Source of the DNA: Exiguobacterium algae
Lineage (GTDB): Bacteria; Bacillota; Bacilli; Exiguobacteriales; Exiguobacteriaceae
Assembly: GCF_018617875.1 (NCBI RefSeq)
Contig: NZ_JACSKZ010000002.1
Coordinates: 62,001 to 126,000, forward strand
Direction: 5' to 3'
DNA: 64,000 bases
Under the pieces are notes generated by a model. The model searched no databases and was not told the DNA's origin. It saw nothing but the letters and a program-made list of their open reading frames with translations. Within the stretch, counting starts at the first letter, position 1. Every line of letters begins with the position of its first letter. Shown here in pieces: positions 52,500 through 62,293 of this stretch. The translations under genes and the position numbers were made by a program.

Positions 52500-53375
52500 A
52501 TGACGGTACAATTACCGATTCGTTTTCGAAATATTATATTCATCCTAATTGGTTCCTTTATTTTTGCTTTTGGGGTTTATCACTTCAACGTTCAAAACAA
52601 TCTGGCTGAGGGTGGCTTCACAGGGATCACCTTGATTCTTCGCGGATTGTTTGATATTTCGCCATCTGTTACCAACCTGGCGCTCAATATCCCGCTTTTC
52701 CTCATGAGCTACAAACTGCTCGGACGGACGACATTCGTCTATACGTTGATCGGCACGTTTAGCTTCTCACTCTGGTACGCTCTCATCGCAAAATACTCTA
52801 CGCTCGTCATCGATTTGACGGATGATATGGTGCTTGCCAGTCTATTCGCCGGTGTGTTCATCGGTGTGGGCCTCGGGATCATCTTCAATAACGGAGGGAC
52901 GACAGGCGGGGTCGATATCATCGCCCGACTCGTTCAACGCTACATCGGATGGTCGATTGGGAAGACGTTTCTCATCTTTGACTTCTTCGTCATCGTTCTC
53001 AGTTTGACGTATCTCGATTATCGTGAGGCGATGTATACACTGCTCGCCGTCTATATCGGGGCACGTGTCATCGATTCGATGCAGGAAGGGACGTATGCAG
53101 GGAAAGCCGCGATGATCATCAGTGATCACCGCACTGCCATCGCTGACGGAATCCACGCCACAATGAATCGCGGAACGACACGTCTCCTCGCCAAAGGTGG
53201 TTATTCGAACCGCGAACTCGAGGTACTTTACGTCGTCGTCGGACGAAATGAAGTCAATCGCCTGAAAACGATTGTAAAACAAATTGACCCTCACGCGTTC
53301 GTCACGTTCCATCATGTTTATGAAGTCGGTGGAGAAGGCTTCACATTCGATGAGAACCGAGTTCCATTGAAATAA
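52500..53375 (+). CDS. YitT family membrane protein (DUF161/DUF2179)
   Basis: 291 residues. Five or six hydrophobic segments (about 12-205) with NVQNNLAEGGFTGITLIL and the GGTTGGVDIIARL segment, followed by a C-terminal cytoplasmic DUF2179 domain (about 205-291, containing TTRLLAKGGYSNRELEVLY). The family is widespread in Firmicutes; transport or signalling role unproven. The ATG at 52500 is five bases after GGGAGGTGA; an earlier GTG falls in that site. Ended by a perfect palindromic terminator. Confidence 0.88.
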   Translation: MTVQLPIRFRNIIFILIGSFIFAFGVYHFNVQNNLAEGGFTGITLILRGLFDISPSVTNLALNIPLFLMSYKLLGRTTFVYTLIGTFSFSLWYALIAKYSTLVIDLTDDMVLASLFAGVFIGVGLGIIFNNGGTTGGVDIIARLVQRYIGWSIGKTFLIFDFFVIVLSLTYLDYREAMYTLLAVYIGARVIDSMQEGTYAGKAAMIISDHRTAIADGIHATMNRGTTRLLAKGGYSNRELEVLYVVVGRNEVNRLKTIVKQIDPHAFVTFHHVYEVGGEGFTFDENRVPLK

Positions 53376-53407
53376 CGGAGATGTCATGTGTTGACGACAA
53401 ATCATAC

Positions 53408-53444
53408 AAAAGGAGGGGTGACCGCGGTCACCCCTCCTTTTGTA
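53408..53444. terminator. 34-base perfectly palindromic bidirectional terminator
   Basis: Arms of 17 bases (AAAAGGAGGGGTGACCG and its complement) meet without a loop spacer. Terminates both the YitT gene and the convergent GreA-like gene. Confidence 0.9.
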
Positions 53445-53460
53445 TGCAAAACTTCTCGGA

Positions 53461-53925
53461 TCACATTTTGATTTCTACGATTTCAAATTCGATTTCCTCG
53501 CCTTGAACCCGGATCACAACGCGGTCTCCCGCCTGCTTTCCTTTCAACTGTGCACCGAGTGGAGAGACAATTGAAATGGAGCCGTTTACCATGTCTGCTT
53601 CTGCCGCTTCCACGAGTCGATATGTTTCAGTCGGCTCATCAGGCAGCTCCCGGATTTCCACGACACTCCCAATTCCAATCACATCCGAGTCGACCTCGTC
53701 AATCAACTCCGCGTCAGACAACGCGTCTTCGATTTGTAGGTATGTTTGTTCCAGACGTTCATGTTCACGAACGAGTTCCATATACGTGACGTCTTCTCGG
53801 AAGTCACAGAATTTGCGAGCCGCCTTCACTCGTTCAAGTGAGGCTTTACGTAATAGGGAGAGTTCATCACGTTTTGCCAACAGTCGTTCATGACCGTCCA
53901 AAGTCAATTTGATCGGTTCTCTCAT
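53461..53925 (-). CDS. Divergent GreA/GreB-like transcript cleavage factor
   Basis: 154 residues. N-terminal coiled coil (about 1-75) and C-terminal FKBP-like domain (about 80-154, ending VRVQGEEIEFEIVEIKM). At the tip, where GreA has DLSENAEY, this protein has CDFREDVTY: the Asp and Glu three apart are kept but the surrounding residues are changed. It is therefore probably a paralogue of the housekeeping GreA, with possible altered RNA-polymerase action. Preceded by AGGAACGAG. Confidence 0.8.
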   Translation of the reverse strand: MREPIKLTLDGHERLLAKRDELSLLRKASLERVKAARKFCDFREDVTYMELVREHERLEQTYLQIEDALSDAELIDEVDSDVIGIGSVVEIRELPDEPTETYRLVEAAEADMVNGSISIVSPLGAQLKGKQAGDRVVIRVQGEEIEFEIVEIKM

Positions 53926-53937
53926 CTCGTTCCTCCT

Positions 53938-53966
53938 AAAAATAACTCGCCCGAGGGCGAGTTATT
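53938..53966 (-). terminator. Terminator of the zinc metallopeptidase gene
   Basis: Minus-strand stem AATAACTCGCCC / GGGCGAGTTATT with a short loop and a T-run. Confidence 0.85.
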
Positions 53967-54648
53967 AGTCTTCTCGCGGCATGAAAACAATCAATGCCAA
54001 ACGAATCAATTCTGCTACGGCGACGAGCGTCGCGGCAACGTATGTCCAAGCCGCAGCGTTTAACACTTTACGTGCACCTGTTTCTTCCGAAGCGGTCACG
54101 ATTCCGTGTGATGTCAATTGCGCCATCGCTCGTTTCGAAGCATCGAACTCGACCGGCAACGTCACCAATTGGAAGATGACCGCCCCGAGCATCATGATCA
54201 CACCAAGTTGGGCGAGACCCATCGCGCCGAGTAAGAAGCCACCTAAAAGGAGCGGGAACGACAGGTTTGATGTGATGTTCACGACCGGTACGAGGCTGTG
54301 ACGAACGCGCATCATCTTATAGTCCGTCGCATCTTGAATGACATGACCGATCTCATGCGCTGCAATCGCGGCTGATGAAATCGTCGTCCCTTGATACACC
54401 TCACGGGACAAGCGTACGACTTTGTTCGTCGGGTCGTAATGGTCACTCATCAGACCATCGACCATCTCAATCCGAACATCGTGCACCCCGTTTTGTTTCA
54501 TAATAAAATCAGCGACCTGGGCACCTGTGACACCACTTTGAATCGGCTGTTGTAAATATTGTTTGTACGTGTTTTTCACTCGCATCTGAGCCCATAAAGG
54601 AATGAGCATAATCAGTGCAAGATAGAAAATATAGCCACCTAATGACAT
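53965..54648 (-). CDS. Membrane zinc metallopeptidase (YugP family)
   Basis: 227 residues. One N-terminal helix, the zinc-binding HEIGH (AAHEIGHVIQDAT, about residues 97-109), then three to four hydrophobic segments. A putative intramembrane-associated protease (DUF1094/neutral zinc metallopeptidase). Substrate unknown. Lies 38 bases after ypjA on the same strand. Confidence 0.85.
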   Translation of the reverse strand: MSLGGYIFYLALIMLIPLWAQMRVKNTYKQYLQQPIQSGVTGAQVADFIMKQNGVHDVRIEMVDGLMSDHYDPTNKVVRLSREVYQGTTISSAAIAAHEIGHVIQDATDYKMMRVRHSLVPVVNITSNLSFPLLLGGFLLGAMGLAQLGVIMMLGAVIFQLVTLPVEFDASKRAMAQLTSHGIVTASEETGARKVLNAAAWTYVAATLVAVAELIRLALIVFMPRED

Positions 54649-54686
54649 TTTCTATTTCACCTCTGCGTGGATTTGATAATTCGATT

Positions 54687-55307
54687 TTACATTCTTATGA
54701 ACTTATTATCAAGAGAAGCGCGCAGGATTAGAGCATATCCCATGAAAAAACATAATCCGGTCAGCCAGAACGAGCCGTAGCCAATCCACATGATATGCTC
54801 GGCAAGTGAAGGATAACGTGGCCATTGTCCGAGTACATAGTCCACGACATCATTATGTAACACCCAGACAAGCGTGATGACAAAAGATCGGACTGTCCAC
54901 TTCATGAATGGAGCGTATAAGACCGCCTGGATCGCCATCGCTCCATGGGACACCATTAACATGACCGCCATCAAGATTGTGATCGTGGGCGCGTCGTCCG
55001 GCAATGCCCGTAAAAACAAACTATTCATGACGACTGCCCATACTCCGTATTTAATCAGCGTAATAAACGCTAACGTCTCAACGAGTGGCGAACGTCGATT
55101 TAATATCCAAAGCCCGAGTACGATTGTGAAGAACAGGGAGGCCGTCGGACTGTCCGGGACAAACAACCAATACACGTACGGCGTATCTCTTAACTGCGGC
55201 AAGTACCAATAGTATCCGTAAATCGTTCCGAAGAGGTTGATCAAGAAGAGCAAGGATAGCACAAACTTATTCGTCAGTATGGTTTTTAAGTAGATTGGGT
55301 TCATCAT
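54687..55307 (-). CDS. ypjA: YpjA family membrane protein (DUF1405)
   Basis: 206 residues with about six hydrophobic segments and the conserved WVLHNDVVDYVLG segment of DUF1405. Unknown function. Two ATG codons in a row (55307 and 55304) follow AAAGGATTGAG. Downstream of qcrC, as in Bacillus. Confidence 0.85.
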   Translation of the reverse strand: MMNPIYLKTILTNKFVLSLLFLINLFGTIYGYYWYLPQLRDTPYVYWLFVPDSPTASLFFTIVLGLWILNRRSPLVETLAFITLIKYGVWAVVMNSLFLRALPDDAPTITILMAVMLMVSHGAMAIQAVLYAPFMKWTVRSFVITLVWVLHNDVVDYVLGQWPRYPSLAEHIMWIGYGSFWLTGLCFFMGYALILRASLDNKFIRM

Positions 55308-55354
55308 CTCAATCCTTTTCTACAAATTCACTTTAAAGATTCATACAACGGTAT

Positions 55355-55387
55355 GAAAAAAGTGCAGCCCGGATGTCAGGCTACACT
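55355..55387 (-). terminator. Terminator of qcrABC
   Basis: Minus-strand stem GTGTAGCC / GGCTGCAC with a nine-base loop and six T; arms include one G-U pair. Confidence 0.75.
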
Positions 55388-55393
55388 TATGTC

Positions 55394-56188
55394 TTACTCG
55401 TTATTTTCGCCGCCTTCACCGTATGAAGCAATGAATTCAGCTAATACTTGGAGGTCCTCATCTGAACCGTCCCATTGTCCAGCTGGCATCGTACCAATAC
55501 CGTTTACTGCGATATCAGCGATTTCTTCCGCAGTCTTCGTCGTGCCGACGAGACCTGGAGCCGCTGCACCACCTTCAAGGTTCTGACCGTGACAGTTTAC
55601 ACAAGATTGAGATGAATAGATCTCATATCCTGGTGCTGCTGTATCGATTTCAGGTCCTTCGCCCGGCATTTGGAGTTCACCTTGCTCATGGACTTGATCC
55701 CAGTGAGTCGTCTGAACAGACTGCCAAGTTAAGAAGAACACAGACAAAATTCCGAGTAACATGAAGCTGATGGCGACAGGACGCTTCGCCGGTCGACGTT
55801 CAAGACCCGTGTCAAGCCATGGCGCAAGCATGAGCGCCGTGAAGGCAAGACCAGGAATGACGATGGTTCCGAGAATGATCCAGTCTCCCGCTGCAAATTG
55901 ATATTTCAAGAGCTGATACAAGAACAAGAAATACCAGTCCGGAAGCGGAATGTAAGACGTGTTCGTTGGGTCAGCGATATTTTGGAGTGGTGCTGCTTCA
56001 ACAATTGTCAAAGCGATGAAGCCGATCAAGAAGACCGAACCGACCATCCATTCTTTTAATAAGAAGTTCGGCCAAAACGCTTCTGTGCGTCCTGGATATT
56101 CTGAGTAGTCTTTTGCAATGTTTTGTTTCCGATTCGAGATACCTACTCGAGAATCGGTTACAAATTTCATCCCTTTACCGCGATGCAT
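55394..56188 (-). CDS. qcrC: Menaquinol-cytochrome c reductase, cytochrome b/c subunit
   Basis: 264 residues. N-terminal part resembles subunit IV (petD-like) with three membrane segments; the C-terminal domain is a cytochrome c with CVNCHG haem motif (about 195) and an axial methionine in TMPAGQW. This fused form is typical of Bacillales bc complexes. ATG follows AGGAGGAG. Third gene of qcrABC. Confidence 0.94.
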   Translation of the reverse strand: MHRGKGMKFVTDSRVGISNRKQNIAKDYSEYPGRTEAFWPNFLLKEWMVGSVFLIGFIALTIVEAAPLQNIADPTNTSYIPLPDWYFLFLYQLLKYQFAAGDWIILGTIVIPGLAFTALMLAPWLDTGLERRPAKRPVAISFMLLGILSVFFLTWQSVQTTHWDQVHEQGELQMPGEGPEIDTAAPGYEIYSSQSCVNCHGQNLEGGAAAPGLVGTTKTAEEIADIAVNGIGTMPAGQWDGSDEDLQVLAEFIASYGEGGENNE

Positions 56189-56221
56189 ATCGTTTCTCCT
56201 CCTTTTTTTCCTCGAATCGGC

Positions 56222-56893
56222 TTATAGCGGTCCAGAAACCCCTTGTTTACGGATCATTAAGAAGTGGGCTCCTAATAGTCCGAACAATGCCGCCGGTAAG
56301 AAGAAGACGTGGATCGCAAAGAATCGAGCGAGCGTGCTGGCTCCGACAATCTCGCCGCCGGCAAGAAGGGTCTTCGCAATACCACCGATGAGCGGAACAC
56401 TTTCAGCAATTTGAAGCGTAACTTTTGTTGCGAACAATGCTTTCATGTCCCACGGAAGCAAGTATCCTGTAAGACCGAGTGCCAAGACGACGAAGAATAA
56501 AAGAACGCCGACGACCCAGTTGAGTTCACGCGGTTTTTTATACGATCCCGTGAAGAAGACACGGAGCGTATGTAAGAACAACATGACGATGGCAACTGAT
56601 GCACCCCAGTGGTGCATCCCACGGACGATTTGACCGTGTGCAATCTCATTTTGTAAATAGTACACAGACGCGTGCGCGTTGATGATGTCTGGTACGTAAT
56701 ACATCGTCAAGAACATCCCTGACAGGATTTGAATGACGATTGTGAAGAACGTCAATCCTCCAAAACAATAGACAAATGCTGAGAAGTGGTGAGCAGGGTT
56801 GACGTGTTCAGGTACTTCATGGTCTGCGATATCGCGCCAAAGCGGCGTGATGTCGATGCGTTCATCGACCCAATCATAAATTTTTTGTAACAT
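56222..56893 (-). CDS. qcrB: Menaquinol-cytochrome c reductase, cytochrome b subunit
   Basis: 223 residues, cytochrome b6-type with four membrane helices; the histidines binding two haem b groups are seen in HHWGA and HVFFLP regions. Also binds a quinone. The ATG is preceded by GAGGGGGAATAG. Confidence 0.95.
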   Translation of the reverse strand: MLQKIYDWVDERIDITPLWRDIADHEVPEHVNPAHHFSAFVYCFGGLTFFTIVIQILSGMFLTMYYVPDIINAHASVYYLQNEIAHGQIVRGMHHWGASVAIVMLFLHTLRVFFTGSYKKPRELNWVVGVLLFFVVLALGLTGYLLPWDMKALFATKVTLQIAESVPLIGGIAKTLLAGGEIVGASTLARFFAIHVFFLPAALFGLLGAHFLMIRKQGVSGPL

Positions 56894-56908
56894 CGACTAT
56901 TCCCCCTC

Positions 56909-57412
56909 TCACTTCTGTGGAATCGGGCTGCCTAGATATAGGAAACCGTCTTTTTCTTCTTTTTCATAGCGTGCAAGCGGTGCTGTCGGTGGCGTACCTG
57001 GAATGTTCGTTCCGTCTTTTTCGTAGCGACCGAAGTGGCACGGACAGAAGAATTCTGTTGGACGCGTCGGATCAGCGCCGTAAGAAACTTGGCAGCCTAA
57101 GTGTGTACAGATAGGAGACAAGGCGATAATTTCGCCACTCTCATTTTTATACACCCATGCGGATAATGTTTCTTCGAACTCGTACCATGCATCTTGTGTT
57201 TGTTTTTTAAAGTCGACACGTTGCGGCTCAGTCGTGATGTCATCAAGACTCATAACTTTTACTTTGTCGCCTGCTCCTGATTTCTTCAATACAGGATCGA
57301 TCGCAAAGTTGACCATCGGACTGATCAATGTTGCCGCCATAAAGCCACCTACACCAGTCAGTGTGTACGTCAAGAACTGACGGCGTGTAACTTTTGACCC
57401 ATTTTGAGCCAT
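56909..57412 (-). CDS. qcrA: Menaquinol-cytochrome c reductase, Rieske iron-sulphur subunit
   Basis: 167 residues. N-terminal twin-arginine-like KVTRRQFLTY followed by one membrane helix, then the Rieske domain with the 2Fe-2S ligands CTHLGC and CPCHFG. ATG after GAGGGGGG. First gene of qcrABC. Confidence 0.95.
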   Translation of the reverse strand: MAQNGSKVTRRQFLTYTLTGVGGFMAATLISPMVNFAIDPVLKKSGAGDKVKVMSLDDITTEPQRVDFKKQTQDAWYEFEETLSAWVYKNESGEIIALSPICTHLGCQVSYGADPTRPTEFFCPCHFGRYEKDGTNIPGTPPTAPLARYEKEEKDGFLYLGSPIPQK

Positions 57413-57488
57413 TTCGTTCCCCCCTCATTCGTGTGCATAACCCCATATTTCTTTATGCATTCTTCACAAAAATTTCTCACTCAACAAA

Positions 57489-57517
57489 ATAGTATATCAA
57501 TAAAACCTCTACGTCAA
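57489..57517 (-). promoter_or_regulatory. SigA-type promoter of qcrABC
   Basis: Minus-strand TTGACG (57517-57512), 17-base spacer, TACTAT (57494-57489); alternatively TATACT with a 15-base spacer. Lies right after ypiF, 77 bases before qcrA. Confidence 0.6.
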
Positions 57518-57522
57518 CCGCT

Positions 57523-57963
57523 TCATGTCGCCATCCAACGGCTCGAAAGATCCGTGATGACTTGCGTCGCAAAATTTTGGACCATCGTATGTGCCTGATC
57601 TCCTGACATGGAACCTAACGCCAGAGGTGGCACGAATAAAATGGGTAACTCATACGACTTGAAACGGATGTCTGAAGCGATAAAAAGAACGTGAGAAAAT
57701 CCGGATGAATTGGCTTTTTTCATCACATCTTCCGCCAATCGTGCACCGGTCTCCACGTCAGTATAACTAATTGTCGGACTGAGCATCGTCCGACCAGAAA
57801 GTTGACGTTCTGTTTCAACCGACACGGCATGGATGACTTCATAGCTCTCGGCTTTCCGAACCATTTCCTCATCAAATGCCAATTCTGCGAGCGGAACGAT
57901 GAGCGTATCGACATATTGTCGTTCGGCTAACGAACGAAGTGCGCTCTGACTATCGAACCTCAT
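57523..57963 (-). CDS. ypiF: YpiF family protein (DUF2487)
   Basis: 146 residues, alternating strand-helix pattern; begins MRFDSQSALRSL, with the conserved PPLALGSMSG segment near the C-terminus. Function unknown. The ATG at 57963 follows GGAGGGAAAAG; earlier in-frame ATGs overlap that site. Neighbour of ypiB and qcrA as in Bacillus. Confidence 0.85.
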   Translation of the reverse strand: MRFDSQSALRSLAERQYVDTLIVPLAELAFDEEMVRKAESYEVIHAVSVETERQLSGRTMLSPTISYTDVETGARLAEDVMKKANSSGFSHVLFIASDIRFKSYELPILFVPPLALGSMSGDQAHTMVQNFATQVITDLSSRWMAT

Positions 57964-58084
57964 CTTTTCCCTCCTCTCCATCATATCTCATCATGTCTAT
58001 TGTAGCGTACATGACTTCGTTCCCTGCAAAAAACTTATGAACGAACTGTGAAATAATTGTGTATTCCTACCTACTTAATATACC

Positions 58085-58125
58085 AAAAAACAAGCGTCGA
58101 CCGGAACGGAAGCGCTTGTTTTTTT
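58085..58125 (-). terminator. Terminator of the cheR-aro-ypiAB unit
   Basis: Minus-strand stem ACAAGCG / CGCTTGT with a 16-base loop, flanked by A and T runs. Confidence 0.8.
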
Positions 58126-58658
58126 TAAAATAATTTCGAGGCCCGAACTTGATGCAACTGTGTTGTCAAATTGCGGAACAGATTTTCATCCCGTCGGTCG
58201 AGTGCTTTATCGATTTCAATTAAAAGTCGCTCTTCCTCAAATTGTGCCACAGAAGCTTGAATGACCGTTTGTGCGGAAGAAGAGACTTCGTCTTTCACTT
58301 CCACTACCGGTTCGAACGGATTTTGTTCCACGATATCGACCCACGTCTCATCAATCATCATCCCTTGGAAATTTAATTCAACGTAAATCGGTCCCTCGTG
58401 CAGGCGAATGTCATGATACGCTTTTTCAGGGTTAACAGTCACAAGGTCACCACGTCGATAACGAAATGGTTCGCCATCGAATCCGTATGCAGTCATCACG
58501 AGACTTCGCGGTGAAACTGAAGCGTTCGTTACGAAATGGACGTTCCCGAGTTTTTCAGGATGTCTCAACCAATAGTCGATGATCCACTTGGCCTCTCGTT
58601 TACGAAGCGTATGATGAGCGACGAATCGCTTTAAGAAGTTCCGTTTCCGCTCAACCAT
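58125..58658 (-). CDS. reoY: YpiB/ReoY family protein (UPF0302)
   Basis: 177 residues, mixed alpha/beta protein with RRGDLVTVNPEKAYHDIRLHEGPIYVELNFQ. From memory, in Listeria and other Firmicutes ReoY works with ReoM and the kinase PrkA to control MurA degradation by ClpCP, tuning peptidoglycan synthesis. No enzymatic motif is visible. 23 bases downstream of the TPR gene. Confidence 0.85.
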   Translation of the reverse strand: MVERKRNFLKRFVAHHTLRKREAKWIIDYWLRHPEKLGNVHFVTNASVSPRSLVMTAYGFDGEPFRYRRGDLVTVNPEKAYHDIRLHEGPIYVELNFQGMMIDETWVDIVEQNPFEPVVEVKDEVSSSAQTVIQASVAQFEEERLLIEIDKALDRRDENLFRNLTTQLHQVRASKLF

Positions 58659-58681
58659 GTAACCTCATTCCCTTCCTCGTT

Positions 58682-59956
58682 TCATCCTTCAGTATCCAAC
58701 AATTGCTCAAGTCGTTCCTCAATTACTTGACGGTCTTCAAGGTCGACGACTTGCTGAAGTGCTTCTTCTAACACGCGTTTGGCGTCCTGTCTACGACCTT
58801 CTTCTAACAATAGTGTAGCCCATTCGAGGACAAATGACACGTCCTCTTTGAATTCTTGTTCTATTGACGCATATAGCGCAAGAGCTTGCTCATACTCTTC
58901 TAATTCGTAAGAGGATTTCGCTTTATACCACGTCATCACAGGCGACGTCGAGTGGTCTTCTAACGTATCAATCGTTTCGAGAACGGCCTCATATTCTCCC
59001 GCTCCGAACAAGATCGACAGCAAAAGTTCAGTGGCCTGTAGTGATTCGGGATTTAACACGAGTGCTTCCCTTAACTCTTCGATGGCTTCATCTTGTTTTC
59101 CTTGTTTGAGCAACAGCTTCGCTTTGACATGACGAAGTTCATCATTGTAGTCATCACGGGAAATTCCCTGTTGGATGATTTCAAGCGCTTCTTCGGTTTG
59201 ACCTAACGCGTCGAGTGCTTCTGTATAAGGGAGATAGAGCGAAGTAAAGTCCGGGTCCATCGCTTGCAGCTCTTGGAACTGTTTGACCGCCACCTCTTCA
59301 CGACCGATCCGATGAGCCGTCATGGCGTGACCGAACACCGTATTTAAGTCACGATGTTGAGCTTTTTCGTATTCGGCGAGGGCCTCTTCAAACGACCCGA
59401 CCATTGTGAGAGCCTCAGCGTAATCTGCCTGATAATCAATCTCTTCTGGCAAATCAAGTTTCGGAAGGCGCGCGTACAACGAAATCGCTTGCTCAAACGC
59501 CCCTGTTGAAGCATACAGTTCCGCGAGTCCATAAATCAGTAACGGCTCATCCGGATTCGCCTCGAGCGCCTCTCTTAACTTTTTAACGGCCACTTCATCT
59601 AAACCTTGTGATTGATACAAATCGGCTAAAAGGACCAAGCTTCTCACCTTTGTATCTCGATCATCGGCTTTCACTTTTTCTAGGACGGCGATCGCTTCTT
59701 CTTCCCGGTCGCTATCTAAATAGGCCTCCGCCAATGAAAGGGCGACATTGGGATCTCCTTCATAATCCACGTATAAGGTCGATAGTACTTCGATCGCTCG
59801 ATCGGCAAGACCAAGTTCCAAGTAGAGGTCCGCGATGGCAAGTCGATCTTCATCTGAACCGTCTTTCTCCAGTTCTTCTATATGCATGAGTGCATGCTCG
59901 GTTTCACCTGATTCGAGCATCTCGATAATATGGGCTAAAGCTGATTCATCTAACAT
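58682..59956 (-). CDS. ypiA: YpiA family TPR protein
   Basis: 424 residues made of roughly ten tetratricopeptide-type helix pairs, strongly acidic; no membrane segment. TPR scaffold likely to bind a partner; function not established. Between aroA and ypiB, as in Bacillus. Confidence 0.85.
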   Translation of the reverse strand: MLDESALAHIIEMLESGETEHALMHIEELEKDGSDEDRLAIADLYLELGLADRAIEVLSTLYVDYEGDPNVALSLAEAYLDSDREEEAIAVLEKVKADDRDTKVRSLVLLADLYQSQGLDEVAVKKLREALEANPDEPLLIYGLAELYASTGAFEQAISLYARLPKLDLPEEIDYQADYAEALTMVGSFEEALAEYEKAQHRDLNTVFGHAMTAHRIGREEVAVKQFQELQAMDPDFTSLYLPYTEALDALGQTEEALEIIQQGISRDDYNDELRHVKAKLLLKQGKQDEAIEELREALVLNPESLQATELLLSILFGAGEYEAVLETIDTLEDHSTSPVMTWYKAKSSYELEEYEQALALYASIEQEFKEDVSFVLEWATLLLEEGRRQDAKRVLEEALQQVVDLEDRQVIEERLEQLLDTEG

Positions 59957-59992
59957 GTTTGACGTCCTCCTGGCTGACTGAACGGTTTGTGG

Positions 59993-61243
59993 TTATTCTA
60001 TCTCACGATGGAGCCGTTGTAAATCTTCGTGGAATTGAGGGTAGCTGATATCAGATGCCTCAATCCCTTCGATTTCGATCCATCCTTTCGACAATAGTCT
60101 GGCGACTTGTAGCATCATCGACAAACGATGGTCACCATGCGATTGAACTTTACCTTCTTGGATGGTGCTCGGTTTGACGATAAACCCGTCTTCGGTTTCC
60201 TCAAGATCAACTCCAAGCACACCGAGCTCCTGGACCACTGTTTTGATCCGGTCCGTCTCCTTCACCCGTAACTCAGCGGCATCTCTGACGACAGACGGTG
60301 TACTCGCTTGAGAAGCGACGAGGGCGAACAGTGGCAGTTCATCGATTTGTGAAGGGATCATCGGTCCTTCGACCGTCGTCCCTTGAAGACGGCTTGTCCG
60401 TACGGTCACATCGCCGACCGTCTCTTCACCGAGTTTTCGTTCGTTTTCAATCGTGACATCTGCCCCCATCCGTTGCAACGTCCGTAAAAAACCGATCCGC
60501 GTTTCATTCAAGCATACATCGGTCGTCGTCACATCGCTATCCGGAACAATTGCGGCACCGGCCCATAGGAAGGCGGCCGATGACGGGTCTGCCGGAACGT
60601 CGACCTCTGTCCCTCTAAGTACGCCCGGCGCGACCCGGATGAAACGACCATCTTGTCCTTCTTCTACCGTCAAATCCGCTCCGAACATCGGGAGCATGCG
60701 TTCCGTATGGTCCCGGGACAGCATCGGTTCATGGATGGTCGTCACCCCGCTTGCCCGCAAACCGGCAAGAAGAAGGGCCGACTTCACCTGCGCGCTTGCA
60801 ATCGGTAGCGTGTAGTCGATTGCCTGTAACGCCCTCCCGTGAATCGTCATCGGGGCGAAGTCCCCTTCAATCTGGGCACCCATTTCCCGTAGTGGCACGG
60901 TCACGCGTTTCATCGGTCGTTTCGATAACGAATCATCTCCGGTTAATTGAAATTCACCCTCATAACCCGCCACTAACCCCGCTAATAATCGCATGGTCGT
61001 ACCCGAATTCCCACAGTCAAGACGAGCTGAGGTGAGTTGCTCTGTTCCTTCGATCACGAACGTCTCTCCTTGTTCCACGACACTCGCCCCAAGCGACTCG
61101 ATTGCTTGAATCGTGGAACGACAATCTTCTCCAAGCAAGGGGTTCCGAACTACGGTCTTCCCTTTTGCGACTGCTCCGAACAGAAAAGCCCGATGCGTGA
61201 TTGATTTATCGCTCGGTACACGAATGCTTCCTTTTAGCCCCAT
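59993..61243 (-). CDS. aroA: 5-enolpyruvylshikimate-3-phosphate synthase (class II-type)
   Basis: 416 residues, shikimate pathway step joining shikimate 3-phosphate and PEP. Motifs KSITHRA, LDCGNSGTTMR, SAQVKSALLLAG and SRDHTERML are present; RDHTE and NETR fit the class II pattern often tolerant of glyphosate (inferred from motif only). The start codon follows the aroB stop without any gap. Confidence 0.95.
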   Translation of the reverse strand: MGLKGSIRVPSDKSITHRAFLFGAVAKGKTVVRNPLLGEDCRSTIQAIESLGASVVEQGETFVIEGTEQLTSARLDCGNSGTTMRLLAGLVAGYEGEFQLTGDDSLSKRPMKRVTVPLREMGAQIEGDFAPMTIHGRALQAIDYTLPIASAQVKSALLLAGLRASGVTTIHEPMLSRDHTERMLPMFGADLTVEEGQDGRFIRVAPGVLRGTEVDVPADPSSAAFLWAGAAIVPDSDVTTTDVCLNETRIGFLRTLQRMGADVTIENERKLGEETVGDVTVRTSRLQGTTVEGPMIPSQIDELPLFALVASQASTPSVVRDAAELRVKETDRIKTVVQELGVLGVDLEETEDGFIVKPSTIQEGKVQSHGDHRLSMMLQVARLLSKGWIEIEGIEASDISYPQFHEDLQRLHREIE

Positions 61244-62293
61244 TTACGTCCACCACTCTTTCATTTTTTCAAACGTTGCCTGTAACCGGTCGATTTGTAC
61301 CGGTTCAATCACCACCTCGTCACGTAACAAGACGAAACGGATGACTCCCTTTCGATTCTTTTTATCGTGGGTCATCTTCTCCAAATACGCATCGAACGGC
61401 TTCCAGTCAACAGGTGTGACATCCTGTTCGTCCATCCATTTTTTCAAGGAGGCTGCCCGCTGCACATCACCACTCAGCAAGAAAGCGAACACCATGCCGT
61501 ACAAAATCGCTTCTCCATGAGGGAGACGATATGTTTCAACCGATTCTAACGCATGACCAAACGTATGGCCGAAGTTTAGCCAGGCCCGAATGCCTTGCTC
61601 GCGCTCATCTTGCTCCACGACCGTTCGCTTGACGTCAATCCCTTTCGCAAGCCATGTCACCCAATCCATTTCCGATTCCAAGGCTTTAAACAAATCGACC
61701 TCGAATGAGGATTCGAGGACGTGACGTGATAAATAGGCATGTTTAATCAACTCCCCAAGTCCGCTCCGAACCTCCAAAGGAGTCAGCGTCTCGAGTCGCG
61801 ACACATTATAATGAACACCGAGCGGTTGATAGAAGGCCCCAATCGCATTTTTAGCCAATGGATGATTAACCGCCACCTTCCCACCGACGGCCGAATCATG
61901 GGCGAGGACAGTGGTAGGGACTTGTATGTAAGGTACGCCTCGCATGAATACGCTCGCTAAAAATCCTGCCAAGTCTCCGACCATGCCCCCACCGAAGGCA
62001 ATGATGAGCGTATGACGATCGCATCCTTCACGTAACCCTTGTTCGACAAGGCGTTCGATTGTTTGAAGAGATTTCGAACCATCTCCAGGTTCGACGACAG
62101 ACCAGACGATCTGTTCTGCGAATCGATGTAATTGTGAGTGAAAAGCCTCCCCATGCAGGCGGTTGACCGTCTCGTCGGTGACCACCCAGATTGCCGAACG
62201 GTCCTTCCAATAGGAGACGTTCGACATCCAACTGTCCGAGTGGCCAAGCGTCACCTCGTACGGTGTAGATGCAGCAATCGGGATCTTCACCAT
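61244..62293 (-). CDS. aroB: 3-dehydroquinate synthase
   Basis: 349 residues, zinc- and NAD-dependent. [47 protein letters not shown] and LPHGEAI supply nucleotide and metal binding. Starts seven bases inside aroC. Confidence 0.96.
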   Translation of the reverse strand: MVKIPIAASTPYEVTLGHSDSWMSNVSYWKDRSAIWVVTDETVNRLHGEAFHSQLHRFAEQIVWSVVEPGDGSKSLQTIERLVEQGLREGCDRHTLIIAFGGGMVGDLAGFLASVFMRGVPYIQVPTTVLAHDSAVGGKVAVNHPLAKNAIGAFYQPLGVHYNVSRLETLTPLEVRSGLGELIKHAYLSRHVLESSFEVDLFKALESEMDWVTWLAKGIDVKRTVVEQDEREQGIRAWLNFGHTFGHALESVETYRLPHGEAILYGMVFAFLLSGDVQRAASLKKWMDEQDVTPVDWKPFDAYLEKMTHDKKNRKGVIRFVLLRDEVVIEPVQIDRLQATFEKMKEWWT

